Assembly (NCBI RefSeq): GCF_011813015.1
Contig: NZ_QHLQ01000002.1
Location: forward strand, 330,165-394,164
From: Parasedimentitalea denitrificans
GTDB taxonomy: Bacteria > Pseudomonadota > Alphaproteobacteria > Rhodobacterales > Rhodobacteraceae
Reading direction: 5' to 3'
Length of the DNA stretch: 64,000 bases
The notes beneath the pieces were generated by a model. It ran no database searches. It had not been told where the DNA came from and was given only the letters and a program-made list of their open reading frames with translations. This document shows, piece after piece, positions 37,016 through 45,897 of the stretch; positions within the stretch are counted from its first letter, which is position 1, and the number at the start of each line of letters is the position of its first letter. The position numbers were made by a program, and so were the translations under genes.

Positions 37016-37984
37016 CTACTCGGCAAAACGACAGGTCAGCACTTCCCAAAGAACATCAAGCGCAGGAAAGGAAACCTTTTTGCGGCGCGCAGCACAGATG
37101 TTCCAGTTGAGCACTTGTTTGGTTTGAATTTCCTTCAGCAAACCAAGCGCGGCATGTTGTGCGACGGCATCGGCCCTCCCTCCGAAGATCAAGTCTTTTT
37201 TCGAAGCCAAATCAGCCAAAAGGCCATAGTCATCACATTCTATTTTCGGGATTAGCTCCACCATTTGCCAAGCCGTGCGGTCACCCCCAAGGACCTCAGC
37301 GATGGCGGATTTCCAGTGTTTATGAAATTTCGGAGCGATCAGGTGTTCGCGGAAGATATCCGCCAAGTGAACAGGTGCATCACTATGTATGGGGTGTTGT
37401 GGGCGGGCCCAAAAAGAAACCGGTCTTTTCTCAATAACTTGAATATCCAAATCGCTAAGATCAGGAGTGTGGGTCAAATCACAAATTGCCACATCCAGCG
37501 TCCCTCGTCGCAAGGCCTCGAGCGGTTCCTTGGTGGCACTGACCATGATCCGAATGCGCAGTTCCGGCATTTCCTGCAAAAGTTGTTCTATCAGAGGGTT
37601 AATCAGGGTGCGTGTGGTCAATGGACCGCAACCAATGTTCAGGGTCGGCGTACCAGTTGACTTTAGCTGCTCTACGCCCTGTTCAAAAATGCTACTGGCA
37701 TCTTCCAGAGCATCAAGCAGGTTTAAAAACTGTTGCCCCGCTGAAGTTACCTGCGCACCATTCCGGCGGCGCTCGAATAAAATATTCCCTGCATATTCTT
37801 CGGCCTGAGTGATGTAACGGGAAAAACTTGCAGGTGAGGCCCCCACAGCTTGAGCCGCTTCACGGAAGCTTTCGTAACGGGCAAGTGCTTTCACTGAACT
37901 GATGATCTTCGTGCCAATCACAGGAGTTACTCCATCCGTTCCAATTAATGAAACGTAGTTACCAAGTCGCGATCCTGCTGTCAT
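37016..37984 (-). CDS. LysR-family regulator divergent from the sulfatase gene
   Basis: This regulator of about 322 aa starts MTAGSRLGNY, chosen because AGGTG sits just before the ATG and the longer frame would run into the sulfatase start. The HTH reads ALARYESFREAAQAVGASPA then SFSRYITQAEEYAGNILFERR, a slightly unusual LysR HTH that begins about 20 residues later than normal. The effector domain has IGCGPLTTRTLINPLIEQLL and LDVAICDLTHTPDLSDL. It probably controls the divergent sulfatase gene. Confidence 0.85.
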   Translation of the reverse strand: MTAGSRLGNYVSLIGTDGVTPVIGTKIISSVKALARYESFREAAQAVGASPASFSRYITQAEEYAGNILFERRRNGAQVTSAGQQFLNLLDALEDASSIFEQGVEQLKSTGTPTLNIGCGPLTTRTLINPLIEQLLQEMPELRIRIMVSATKEPLEALRRGTLDVAICDLTHTPDLSDLDIQVIEKRPVSFWARPQHPIHSDAPVHLADIFREHLIAPKFHKHWKSAIAEVLGGDRTAWQMVELIPKIECDDYGLLADLASKKDLIFGGRADAVAQHAALGLLKEIQTKQVLNWNICAARRKKVSFPALDVLWEVLTCRFAE

Positions 37985-38080
37985 CACCTGTCGCATGGGT
38001 TGAGCGGACATGCATAATAATTGGCGCAGTAAACAGCGCACCATTCGCAAATTAACTTTCAACTCAAATAGGAATTTCCA

Positions 38081-39820
38081 ATGTTTCAGAGACAAATACT
38101 CTATTCCACGTTAAGCGCATTTGCGTTTTCGTTAGGTGGGTCGGGAGCCCAAGCTGACGAGACGCGCCCCAATATCCTTATGATAATAGCAGATGATATG
38201 GGGTTCTCCGATGTCGGTGCCTTTGGCAGCGAAGTCGAAACCCCAGCCATCGACCAGCTTGCCGCCGACGGTATGCTGTTTACCAATTTCCATGTCGGCG
38301 CGTCTTGCTCGCCCACACGTACGATGCTGATTAGTGGTGTTGATAATCACCTCGCCGGCCTGGGGAATATGGCTGAAATTCAAGCTGATAACCAATTTGG
38401 AAAACCCGGATATGAGGGACACTTGAACGACACAGTTGTTACGATGCCGCGCCTGTTGCAAGATGCTGGTTACCACACATACATGACCGGCAAATGGCAC
38501 CTCGGCAGCAAACCGGGATCAATCCCGCATGATCGCGGTTTTGAGAAATCATTCATATTGGCCGAAAGTGGTGCCGACAATTGGGTCGAACAGCCCTATG
38601 CGCCCTTCTATGAGCGTGTGCATTACTTTGAGGACGGAGAGCTCGCGAGCCTCCCCAAGGAGGACTACTTCTCATCGAATTTCTATACGGATCGAATGAT
38701 CGAATACATCGACAGTAACCTTGATGATGGCAAACCTTTCCTCGCTTGGGTTGGATATCAGGCCATGCACTATCCCCACCAGGCCCCAAAAGAATTCATC
38801 GACAAATATGACGGTGTCTATGATGAGGGGTTCGAAGCACTACGTTCCACGCGCCTTGCCCGTCAGAAGGAACTGGGCTTGGTTTCGCCAGACGTCGGGC
38901 TCGATCTTGAGATGCTCAACACGTCTTATGAGCCATGGCAGATGCCAGATTGGGAAGCACTTACCGACGAGGAAAAGGCCTTCCGCTCACGGCAAATGCA
39001 GACTTATGCAGGCATGCTCGACAACATGGATGTCAATATCTCAAAGCTGCTTGCCCATCTCGAGAAACGCGGCATTGCGGATAACACAATCGTTGTCTTT
39101 TTGTCTGACAACGGTCCAGATCCCAATCAGCTGCCGCTGTCCGAGGCCTACCGCGAGTGGTACAAAGCCAACTACGACAAGGTTTATCTAGAGGACTTTG
39201 CTGGCGACTATTCGAGCATGGGCCAAAAAGGCGTTTACGCCGACTATGGCCCGGGTTGGGCAGCAGCGTCTGCAGTGCCGGGTAGCTATTTCAAGACATT
39301 CTCAACCGAGGGCGGCCTGCGTGTTCCTTTGATCGTGCGCTTCCCTGGCGTAGTTGAGCCAGGTAGCCGCATCGACAGTTTCTCTTATGTGCGGGACATC
39401 ATGCCAACGCTACTCGAAGTAGCCGGTGTTGACATGCCTGGTCCGGTTTATGATGGCCGGAAAATCAATGTGCCGGATGGGATTAGCATGCTTCCTGTAC
39501 TGATGAGTGAAACCGATACAGTTCGCGGCGATGACAATCCCGTCGGCTATGAACTTGCGGGCTCCAGCGCAGTGTTTCAGGGTCGTTATAAGTTGATGCA
39601 AAACCTTGAGCCAAAGGGAACTGGCGATTGGGAACTCTATGACATTGAGGCCGATCCGTCCGAGCTTACTAACCTTGCTGGTCAGATGCCTGATCTCGTA
39701 GAAGAGCTAAAAACTTTCTATGCATCCTACTCTGAACGGGTGAACCTTGTTCCTGTTCCGGAAGGCTACAACCCGCTCGAACAGACGGTAATTAACGCCA
39801 AACGCGGCGGTACCCACTGA
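38081..39820 (+). CDS. Periplasmic arylsulfatase-type sulfatase
   Basis: This 579-aa sulfatase has a signal peptide (MFQRQILYSTLSAFAFSLGGSGAQA) and metal ligands in ADDMGFSD near residue 37. The formylglycine motif CSPTR has its Cys at residue 76, and TGKWHLG and FLSDNGPDPN supply further active-site residues. The Cys-type motif needs the oxygen-dependent formylglycine-generating enzyme or anSME, neither of which is in the window. It would release sulfate from an organic sulfate ester, such as an algal polysaccharide or aryl sulfate. A LysR regulator is divergent. Confidence 0.92.
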   Translation: MFQRQILYSTLSAFAFSLGGSGAQADETRPNILMIIADDMGFSDVGAFGSEVETPAIDQLAADGMLFTNFHVGASCSPTRTMLISGVDNHLAGLGNMAEIQADNQFGKPGYEGHLNDTVVTMPRLLQDAGYHTYMTGKWHLGSKPGSIPHDRGFEKSFILAESGADNWVEQPYAPFYERVHYFEDGELASLPKEDYFSSNFYTDRMIEYIDSNLDDGKPFLAWVGYQAMHYPHQAPKEFIDKYDGVYDEGFEALRSTRLARQKELGLVSPDVGLDLEMLNTSYEPWQMPDWEALTDEEKAFRSRQMQTYAGMLDNMDVNISKLLAHLEKRGIADNTIVVFLSDNGPDPNQLPLSEAYREWYKANYDKVYLEDFAGDYSSMGQKGVYADYGPGWAAASAVPGSYFKTFSTEGGLRVPLIVRFPGVVEPGSRIDSFSYVRDIMPTLLEVAGVDMPGPVYDGRKINVPDGISMLPVLMSETDTVRGDDNPVGYELAGSSAVFQGRYKLMQNLEPKGTGDWELYDIEADPSELTNLAGQMPDLVEELKTFYASYSERVNLVPVPEGYNPLEQTVINAKRGGTH

Positions 39821-39834
39821 CAACCTACAATCTT

Positions 39835-39859
39835 GCACCATCCCGTTTCGGGGTGGTGC
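39835..39859 (+). terminator. Terminator of the sulfatase gene
   Basis: A 10-bp stem with one G-T pair (GCACCATCCC with GGGGTGGTGC) and a 5-nt loop lies 15 bp after the stop, followed by a moderately T-rich tail. Confidence 0.65.
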
Positions 39860-39949
39860 GCATATCCTTTTGTACTGCGACCCCTTGCTAATGGCCCCTT
39901 TGCGGGATCGTCTCTTCAAACTCTCGCAGTCTAACCTGCGTCATCAGAT

Positions 39950-40140
39950 GTCCACACTCGGCTTTGCAAAGGTCACTATCTGCGCATTGCCGCCGTCGGC
40001 TCACACTGCAACGAAAGTCTGTTCTCCGCCTTAGCGTCGAAATATGCATGGTGCATCATCCGGTTTTTTGTGTTCAAACTAGGCTTTCTCAGTTCTTCTC
40101 CGGTTCGTGGTAGACAGCTGTGTCAACGTCGGGTTGTCGA
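39950..40140 (+). repeat. Degenerate dispersed intergenic repeat
   Basis: GGCTTTGCAAAGGTCACTAT followed by CTGCGCATTGCCGCCGTCGG repeats at 63582-63622 and in part at 23085 and 26176. The stretch 40098-40142 (GTGGTAGACAGCTGTGTCAA then CGTCGGGTTGTCGACG) repeats the spacer downstream of integrase copies A and C. Confidence 0.6.
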
Positions 40141-40173
40141 CGTGGATGGGCGTGGTGGATTGGAGAAAACATC

Positions 40174-40807
40174 ATGCAATTGCAAAACTTGCCTGCTATT
40201 CGTGCCTGCCGCCCGGCATGGAACAAAGGGCGCATTGTCGGGCAAAAGCGACCACTGCTGCCCAAACACGTCTGGGCGATCCGCGTTCGCCTGGAGATCG
40301 CGGGCAATCATCGCGATCTTGCACTTTTCAACCTAGCCATCGACAGCAAACTTCGAGGATGCGATCTGGTTTGCCTAAAAATCGCTGGCGTATTTGCGGC
40401 AGGACAGGTCAAAGAGCGCGCATCGATCATCCAGAGTAAAACAAAAAAACCCAGTCCGGTTTGAGATCACAGACCGAACGAGGAAATCGCTCTTATGCTG
40501 GATGGCCGACCCATTGATGAAAGGGTCTAAGTACTTGTGGCTGGGGCGGTTCCATGAACGCCTGCACATCTCGACACGCCAATATGCGCGGCTGGTTCGT
40601 GAATGGTTCAAATCCATTGGGCTTGAACCATGCGCCTATGGAACGCATTCGATGCGCCGCACCAAGGTTTCGCAGATTTACAGGAAGACCGGCAACTTAC
40701 GCGCGGTTCAGCTCCTGCTTGGTCACACAAAGATGGACAGCACGGTCAGATACCTCGGCGTTGAGTCGGAAGACGCTCTGGCAATCTCTGAAGCGGTTGA
40801 AATCTAG
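40174..40807 (+). pseudogene. Short tyrosine recombinase gene with a frameshift
   Basis: The first frame from the ATG at 40174 (MQLQNLPAIRACRPAWNKGR) contains DLALFNLAIDSKLRGCDLV with the first catalytic Arg and ends after SKTKKP. The second frame continues with PVRFEITDRTRKSLLCWM and carries GTHSMRRTK (His-x-x-Arg), LLLGHTKMDSTVRYLGV (His and Tyr) to the stop at 40807. The break lies at ACAAAAAAACCC (40441-40452), where one extra base in the homopolymer explains it. Joined, it is a compact integrase of about 210 aa with all catalytic residues. It is inactive unless the shift is a sequencing error or is bypassed by slippage. Confidence 0.85.
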
Positions 40808-41091
40808 AAAGTTGGGCCGATTTTAGGGTCGGCCCACTCTGGATCTTCATTTTAGTCAGAGCGATCTTTCGTTTCGAGCCCGCATCTGAGATCAATGCTG
40901 TACCCTGCACATTTCGGTATTAAGGACGGTGAGCTGCTATTCGCTCCAATCTGCATGGAGGTCTGCTCAGTGGGCAAAACTGCCATTCTCCGCAGTTGCA
41001 CCGACGGTGGCTATGGGAAAGTTGCAAGGAGTTTCGTGGGCACGGCAGCCTTCAAAATATCACACCTTGATAGGTGTTATTGCCATACCTC
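40808..41091. other. Intergenic region downstream of integrase
   Basis: No gene is recognised. The stretch 40920-41010 weakly recalls the dispersed repeats (TCTGCATGGAGGTCTGCTCA near 40960) but is too diverged to assign. Confidence 0.35.
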
Positions 41092-41757
41092 CTATTTCAG
41101 GATGTCAACCATTTCGGTGTAGCCGCGTGATGTGGCGTGTTGCAGCGCTGTAACCCCATCGCGATCGCCGATAGATTTATCTGCGCCCGCCTCAACGAGG
41201 ATCTGCACCGTTTTGATGTGATCTTTGCCACCGTCACCCAAGACAACCGCTTCAATCAAAGCCGTCCACGCCAGATTGTTGATATGATCCAGTGGAGCGC
41301 CACCAGCCACCAGGCGCGCCACGACATCATGGTGCCCAAGGTGGGCAGCGGCAATCAAGGCGGTGCCGTCATAAACGCTGGTGATCAGGTCGGGCTTGTT
41401 GCCAAGCTGCATGGCAAGCGAGACCATCTCAGGATCATTCGCCACCGCTGCAATCGTCAGAACATCATAGATACCGTCTTCCAAGGTATTCATATCCGCG
41501 CCACCGTTTGCGAGAGCTATCAGCGCGTCATCATGTGAAGCAAAGGCCGCGATATGCGCAGGGGTGCGCAGGGACCGATCACGGATGTTCAGGTCAGCAC
41601 CTGCTGCGATCAGACGGTTGATTTCATCTACATCGCCCTCATGGGCTGCGAGATGCAGACCGGTATAAGATACGATGTCCGAGGCAAACGGGGCCGTTTG
41701 TGCATGAGAAGCACCAGCGTTGCCAATTGCCAAAGCGAACAGCAAAAAACGAAGCAT
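41092..41757 (-). CDS. Secreted ankyrin-repeat protein
   Basis: This 221-aa protein has a signal peptide (MLRFLLFALAIGNAGASHA) and about five ankyrin repeats (YTGLHLAAHEGDVDEINRLIAAGADLN, then RTPAHIAAFASH, DGTALIAAAHLGHHDVVARLV and VTALQHATSRGYTEMV). It is probably periplasmic and mediates protein contacts. AAAAGGA precedes the start. It is the last gene of the kinase, regulator, HbpS-like, ankyrin operon. Periplasmic ankyrin proteins such as AnkB of Pseudomonas are linked to oxidative-stress defence, which offers an analogy but no proof. Confidence 0.9.
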   Translation of the reverse strand: MLRFLLFALAIGNAGASHAQTAPFASDIVSYTGLHLAAHEGDVDEINRLIAAGADLNIRDRSLRTPAHIAAFASHDDALIALANGGADMNTLEDGIYDVLTIAAVANDPEMVSLAMQLGNKPDLITSVYDGTALIAAAHLGHHDVVARLVAGGAPLDHINNLAWTALIEAVVLGDGGKDHIKTVQILVEAGADKSIGDRDGVTALQHATSRGYTEMVDILK

Positions 41758-41813
41758 GATTTTTCCTTTTAATGAGATTGGCCCGTCCCAGTTCAGGAAG
41801 GGCCGCGATTGGA

Positions 41814-42296
41814 TTATTCAGCGCCGATTGCGTCAAGACCTGCACGCGCACATGTCTCGTCAATTGCACCGGATGGCGCGCCACCGACTCCGATGCCTCC
41901 GACCAATGCTCCATCGATTTTGATAGGTAATCCGCCTGCCTGGATCACCAGACGGCTGTCCATATCGCGCAGGCCGCCGTTTTCAGGTTTGGCGCCAATA
42001 AAGCCCGCAAGACCTGCCGTGTCACGGCCCATGCTGGCGGATGTAAAGGCCTTACCTGTGCTGGAGCCAACTGTGTGCGGGCCTGCGTTGTCTGCGCGCA
42101 AATGCACTTTGGTCACACCGCTGCGCGCAACGATTGCAACGCTGACATTGTAGCCCTCAGCAGAGCATGCTGCGATGGCGGCTTGTGCGGATTTGGTTGC
42201 CATATTGAGCGGCAGATAGGGCGCTGTCGGCAGGTCTCGGGCAAAGGCCGCGATTGGTGTCAGAAGCGCTGTCGCAAGAGCAATAGAACGGATCAT
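41814..42296 (-). CDS. Secreted DUF336 (GlcG/HbpS-like) protein
   Basis: This 160-aa protein has a signal peptide (MIRSIALATALLTPIAAFA) and a GlcG/HbpS-type domain (ATKSAQAAIAACSAEGYNVSVAIVARSG, then GKAFTSASMGRDT, GGLPIKIDGALVGGIGVGGAPSG). The ATG at 42296 follows AAGGAG; a longer frame lacks a signal peptide. In Streptomyces reticuli, HbpS is a secreted heme-binding protein that modulates the sensor kinase SenS. Here a kinase and response regulator lie directly upstream, so a similar accessory-sensor role is plausible. Confidence 0.88.
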   Translation of the reverse strand: MIRSIALATALLTPIAAFARDLPTAPYLPLNMATKSAQAAIAACSAEGYNVSVAIVARSGVTKVHLRADNAGPHTVGSSTGKAFTSASMGRDTAGLAGFIGAKPENGGLRDMDSRLVIQAGGLPIKIDGALVGGIGVGGAPSGAIDETCARAGLDAIGAE

Positions 42297-42387
42297 CGTG
42301 TTTCTCCTTTTGTTGAACTGATGCTCCGGTTGTAATCTGCCATGTGGATTGGCGGCATTCGTAGCCTCCACAAAAGACACCGTAGTT

Positions 42388-42996
42388 CTACTGATCAGCC
42401 TGTGCATCCAGCCAATACCGTGTCAGTTCGGCTGCCGAAGACGTGCCCGCTTTGGCCGCAATCGCTGCGCGGTGACTTTCTACCGTGCGAGGCGACAGGG
42501 TAAGCGCATCAGCGATTTGCTTGGTTGTCAGGCCCTTCGCGATCATCTCCAAGACTTGTTGTTCGCGTGTGGAGAGATGCTGCACCAATGCCACCGCCTC
42601 AGCGCGTTCTGCTGACGCCTGCTGGTGGCTTTCAAGTTCTCGGTGACCCTTCTGGATCGCGTCGATCAAGTCTTGCTCGTCTACCGGCTTGCTCAAAAAA
42701 TCGATCGCGCCATTGCGAAACGCGCGCCTGCATGCCTCGATATCGCCATGCCCGCTGATAATAACAGTGGGCCATGATACGCCCTGGTCAGTCAGCTTTT
42801 CTTGTAGTTTTAGGCCCGAAATTGCGGGCATCCTGATATCAAGGATCAGGCAGCCTGGCGTCAGACCTGCCGCTTGCGCCAAGAATGTTTCGGGCGACGC
42901 AAAGCTGCGTACTTTCAGCCCGACGGTTTCCAACAGCAGGCTTAATGCGTTGCGGACGGCTTCATCATCATCAACGAGATAAACATGATTGCTCAT
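42388..42996 (-). CDS. FixJ-type response regulator
   Basis: This 202-aa regulator has a receiver domain with acidic residues DDDE near residue 9, phospho-acceptor Asp53 in LILDIRMPAISG and the Lys in LSKPVDEQDL. A LuxR-type HTH follows at the C terminus (STREQQVLEMIAKGLTTKQIADALTLSPRTVESH). Its ATG overlaps the kinase stop by 4 bp, so the pair is cognate. The next gene is the secreted DUF336 protein, 91 bp away. Confidence 0.93.
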   Translation of the reverse strand: MSNHVYLVDDDEAVRNALSLLLETVGLKVRSFASPETFLAQAAGLTPGCLILDIRMPAISGLKLQEKLTDQGVSWPTVIISGHGDIEACRRAFRNGAIDFLSKPVDEQDLIDAIQKGHRELESHQQASAERAEAVALVQHLSTREQQVLEMIAKGLTTKQIADALTLSPRTVESHRAAIAAKAGTSSAAELTRYWLDAQADQ

Positions 42997-44513
42997 GTTG
43001 CCACCGCCTTGGTTGAAAGCGGCAGGGACAGGCGGAAAGTGGTTTGGTTGGTGGCGTCCAACAGCATGATATCACCGTTCATTTCCTCGACCAGCCTTTG
43101 GCACAGCGCGAGGCCAAGCCCCGTTCCGTCCGGTTTTCCTGTCACGAAAGGTTCAAAGATGCGGGGTTTCAGGTGTTCAGCCACTCCTGGCCCGGTATCG
43201 CTGACATCCAGAACAGCGAACGGACCATCGATATGCGTGTTGATCCTGACCTGTGCCGCATCCGAGGCATCAAGCGCATTACGTACGAGATTAAACACAA
43301 TCTGTTCCAGCTCAACCGGATCAGCGTCAACAAAGAGCGGTTCCTTATGCAACGATAGTGTAATGGCAGCCCCCTTGGTCTTGGCCTCCAATGCCAACAG
43401 GTTCTGAACGCTTTGGGCAGCTTCGTGGACAGAACAGCTCTTAGAAGGCGCACGGTTGGGTTTGCTCCAGCGTCTCAGGCGATCAAGGATATTCGCTGCG
43501 CGCTGTGCTTGGGACACTGTGTCGTCCAACACAGAGCCAAGACGTTCAACATCACCGCGCCGCGCCAAATGACGTCCAGCCTGTGCTTGGCTCAGGATTG
43601 CGGTCAGCGGTTGCGCCAGTTCATGCGCCATGCCGCTGGCCATTTCGCCCATTGCATTGACGCGCGACGCATGGGCAAGCCGCGTTTCCTGCGCGCTGAG
43701 TTTGGCGCGGCTTTCCGCATCTTTGGTGCGTGCGCGTTGTTTGAAGCCGAAGGCCGCCAGCAAAAAGAGTGCTGTGACCATTGCGATTACAGAGATTACT
43801 TTCCTGACCGGCAAGAGGTCAGACAGACCGACCGCCAACGAGGTCTCAAACACCAAGGGCTGAGACACACTCCCTAGCGGTTTGGAAAACCCAGTCTCGC
43901 CTGATGCAACCTGACCCACCAATGCCGTTTGACTGTCTGGCGTGGAAAGGCGCAAAGAAGCCGATGGCGCGTCCCAAAATGGATCATCTGTGGCAATCAG
44001 CGCGCGGGCGTCGATCACCAGCGCCAAACCATGCTGAGCCACGTCGGAATTGGGCGTGCGTTTCACAAGCAGGTAATGATCCGACAAACTAGGCATTTTC
44101 CCGATTTGCAGAGCCCCTGTCGAGCGGCGCGCCAATTCAACGACACGTTCCCTGGCCTGTGTCGAGAGACCGGGTTGCGTTTCTATTATCGGTTGGGACG
44201 GATCATATGGGACGACATTCACCGAGGTAATTCGTGGATAGAAGCGCGTGATTGTTGCCGCAACATCCAATACCAGATCTTGCCGCTCAACCCCACCCGC
44301 CACAAAAATCGCAGACAAAGAAGTCAAATGCGCATCATGTTGATCCGCCCGTTGGGAGGCTAAGCGATGCAGTGTTGCACTTTTGACCGTCAGTTCACGG
44401 ACCACGTTTTGCCGTTCAAAAAACGCCACCCCGCTGAGCCCAAGTATGACGGCAAACGACCATAGCAAAGCATTTCGCCAGGAAATTATTGAGTATAAGA
44501 CTGCCATCTGCAT
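42993..44513 (-). CDS. Membrane sensor histidine kinase
   Basis: This 506-aa kinase has two membrane spans at about residues 14-31 and 238-256, enclosing a periplasmic sensor of some 200 residues. The sensor region (LTSLSAIFVAGGVERQDLV, then FYPRITSVNVVPYDPSQP) suggests a CHASE-like fold, by eye only. The cytoplasmic part has the His at 297 in GMAHELAQPL, the N box NLVRNALDAS, G1 DTGPGV and G2 GTGLGLAL, a FixL-like HisKA/HATPase arrangement. The periplasmic sensor could interact with the secreted DUF336 and ankyrin proteins of the same operon. Confidence 0.92.
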   Translation of the reverse strand: MQMAVLYSIISWRNALLWSFAVILGLSGVAFFERQNVVRELTVKSATLHRLASQRADQHDAHLTSLSAIFVAGGVERQDLVLDVAATITRFYPRITSVNVVPYDPSQPIIETQPGLSTQARERVVELARRSTGALQIGKMPSLSDHYLLVKRTPNSDVAQHGLALVIDARALIATDDPFWDAPSASLRLSTPDSQTALVGQVASGETGFSKPLGSVSQPLVFETSLAVGLSDLLPVRKVISVIAMVTALFLLAAFGFKQRARTKDAESRAKLSAQETRLAHASRVNAMGEMASGMAHELAQPLTAILSQAQAGRHLARRGDVERLGSVLDDTVSQAQRAANILDRLRRWSKPNRAPSKSCSVHEAAQSVQNLLALEAKTKGAAITLSLHKEPLFVDADPVELEQIVFNLVRNALDASDAAQVRINTHIDGPFAVLDVSDTGPGVAEHLKPRIFEPFVTGKPDGTGLGLALCQRLVEEMNGDIMLLDATNQTTFRLSLPLSTKAVAT

Positions 44514-45120
44514 TCATCGCAGGTGTGGGCACAATCACCAATCCGTATTTCTACGGTTACATGGCTTTGCTTCAACGACCGTTCGACTGAGATTCCAAAT
44601 CGAAAGGATCCGTCACATTCACATTTCTTCAGCGCAAATGAGCGAAATTTGATGCAGAGGGCAGCATTTTTCAATCTGGGCTCAAAGCAGACTTGCGGCG
44701 GTGCAGTAGCACATCTGCTGCAAAAGTACGGATGCCCCTATGTGGCCCATGACTGGATCCAGCCCTTCTACGACATTGGAGCACAGTGCAGCATGAGGGA
44801 GATTTGAAGCTGGAAGGGCGGGGGAGTAACCATTCGCTGCGCATTGCACCAATGTCAGCTAAGTGGACAAAATTTGATTTCGCCGCAGGTTCGCCAAAAG
44901 CCGCTTTAGCGAACAGATTGCGGGCAGCACCTCAATCCCTGATGCATCGTCCCGTCTTTTCGAAATTGCTGATGACTAGCTGCCCCATCGAGCATCCCGA
45001 CGCCTACTAGGCAATGCACCGGATCAATGGATGTGGCGAGCCTGTTGACCTTCACTAACACCCTCTCCTGTTTCGTTGTCCTATGTGCTAATCAGAGGAA
45101 TATTATCTAGGACACGATTG
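44514..45120. repeat. Intergenic region with degenerate dispersed repeat
   Basis: The stretch 44690-44860 (ATGACTGGATCCAGCCCTTC and TACGACATTGGAGCACAGTG, then CTGCGCATTGCACC) belongs to the same family as 13430-13490 and 60390-60420. The first 170 bases should hold the kinase operon promoter. No gene is seen. Confidence 0.5.
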
Positions 45121-45300
45121 ATGAGCGATAAACAGTTGACGATGGATCCAAGCCTAAATGTCCTGGGCAACGAACTTAAACCCTGCTCTAATTCTCCAAT
45201 GACAGGGGTTTTCTCGATGGTTGCTGTAAAACTGGGGACGCCGATACGGGGAAGCATACTGTTTGCTGCATAATGACCAAAGAGTTCTTGGCCTTTTCAG
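45121..45300 (+). pseudogene. DUF2237 gene remnant, frameshifted and truncated
   Basis: The ATG at 45121 opens MSDKQLTMDPSLNVLGNELK then PCSNSPMTG, the conserved start of DUF2237 proteins. At the GGGG near 45208 the frame changes and continues as GFLDGCCKTGDADTGKHTVC then CIMTKEFLAFS, matching the family, before ending at the sox operon. Only the first half of the family length of about 120 aa remains. It is non-functional. Confidence 0.75.
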
Positions 45301-45321
45301 TATTCACAAATGTGCCGGTTG

Positions 45322-45897
45322 CTATTCAGCCGGTAAAATCGCCACCGCAGTTCCAATCAGTGCTTCATGCAGGCTGCCTGCAGATGATCTCGGTCCATAA
45401 ATAGAGTAGTAGTCTCTGGCGGTTTCACAACGGATAAAGCAGCCGATATGGTGAATAGTAGACCGTACAACTGTCCCCGATTGCATCATTTGAACGTCGA
45501 TTGCCGTCAACTTCTCGAACGCGGATTTGACCTCAGGTCCGCTTATGTCGTATCGAACCCATCCATCACTCTGATCAACAACAGAGCCCAACTTGCCGAT
45601 CCCTTGTGCAACCCGGCCAGCAAGCGCCGATTTGATGTCCCAACGAGCCTCAATCATCCACTGGTCAGGTCCAATCCACCAAGCACTGACCTCAGTGCCG
45701 GTGGCCGTGCCTCCGACTCTGGGAAGGCGCACTCCCAACTCTTTTTCCACACAGCTTTGTAACAATTCCGTCTGGCCTCGACGTGCGGCAAGAGACACGA
45801 GCTCTGTGACGCAATGCTCGGCGATGCAGGTCGTGCCAAAGTGTTCCACAGCCGGCGTTGTATTGCCCAATGGCGTCATCATTTGCAGATCAGTCAC
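45322..45897 (-). CDS. soxG: Sarcosine oxidase gamma subunit-like SoxG
   Basis: This 191-aa protein is the small gamma subunit of heterotetrameric sarcosine oxidase, recognised from position and segments such as VGGTATGTEVSAWWIGPDQWMI, VVDQSDGWVRYDISGPEVKSAFEKL and SGTVVRSTIHHIGCFIRCETARDYYSIYGPRS. The GTG at 45897 overlaps the end of soxA (GTGACTGA); the longer frame to 45957 lies inside soxA and is unlikely. It is the last gene of the ten-gene operon. Confidence 0.85.
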   Translation of the reverse strand: MTDLQMMTPLGNTTPAVEHFGTTCIAEHCVTELVSLAARRGQTELLQSCVEKELGVRLPRVGGTATGTEVSAWWIGPDQWMIEARWDIKSALAGRVAQGIGKLGSVVDQSDGWVRYDISGPEVKSAFEKLTAIDVQMMQSGTVVRSTIHHIGCFIRCETARDYYSIYGPRSSAGSLHEALIGTAVAILPAE

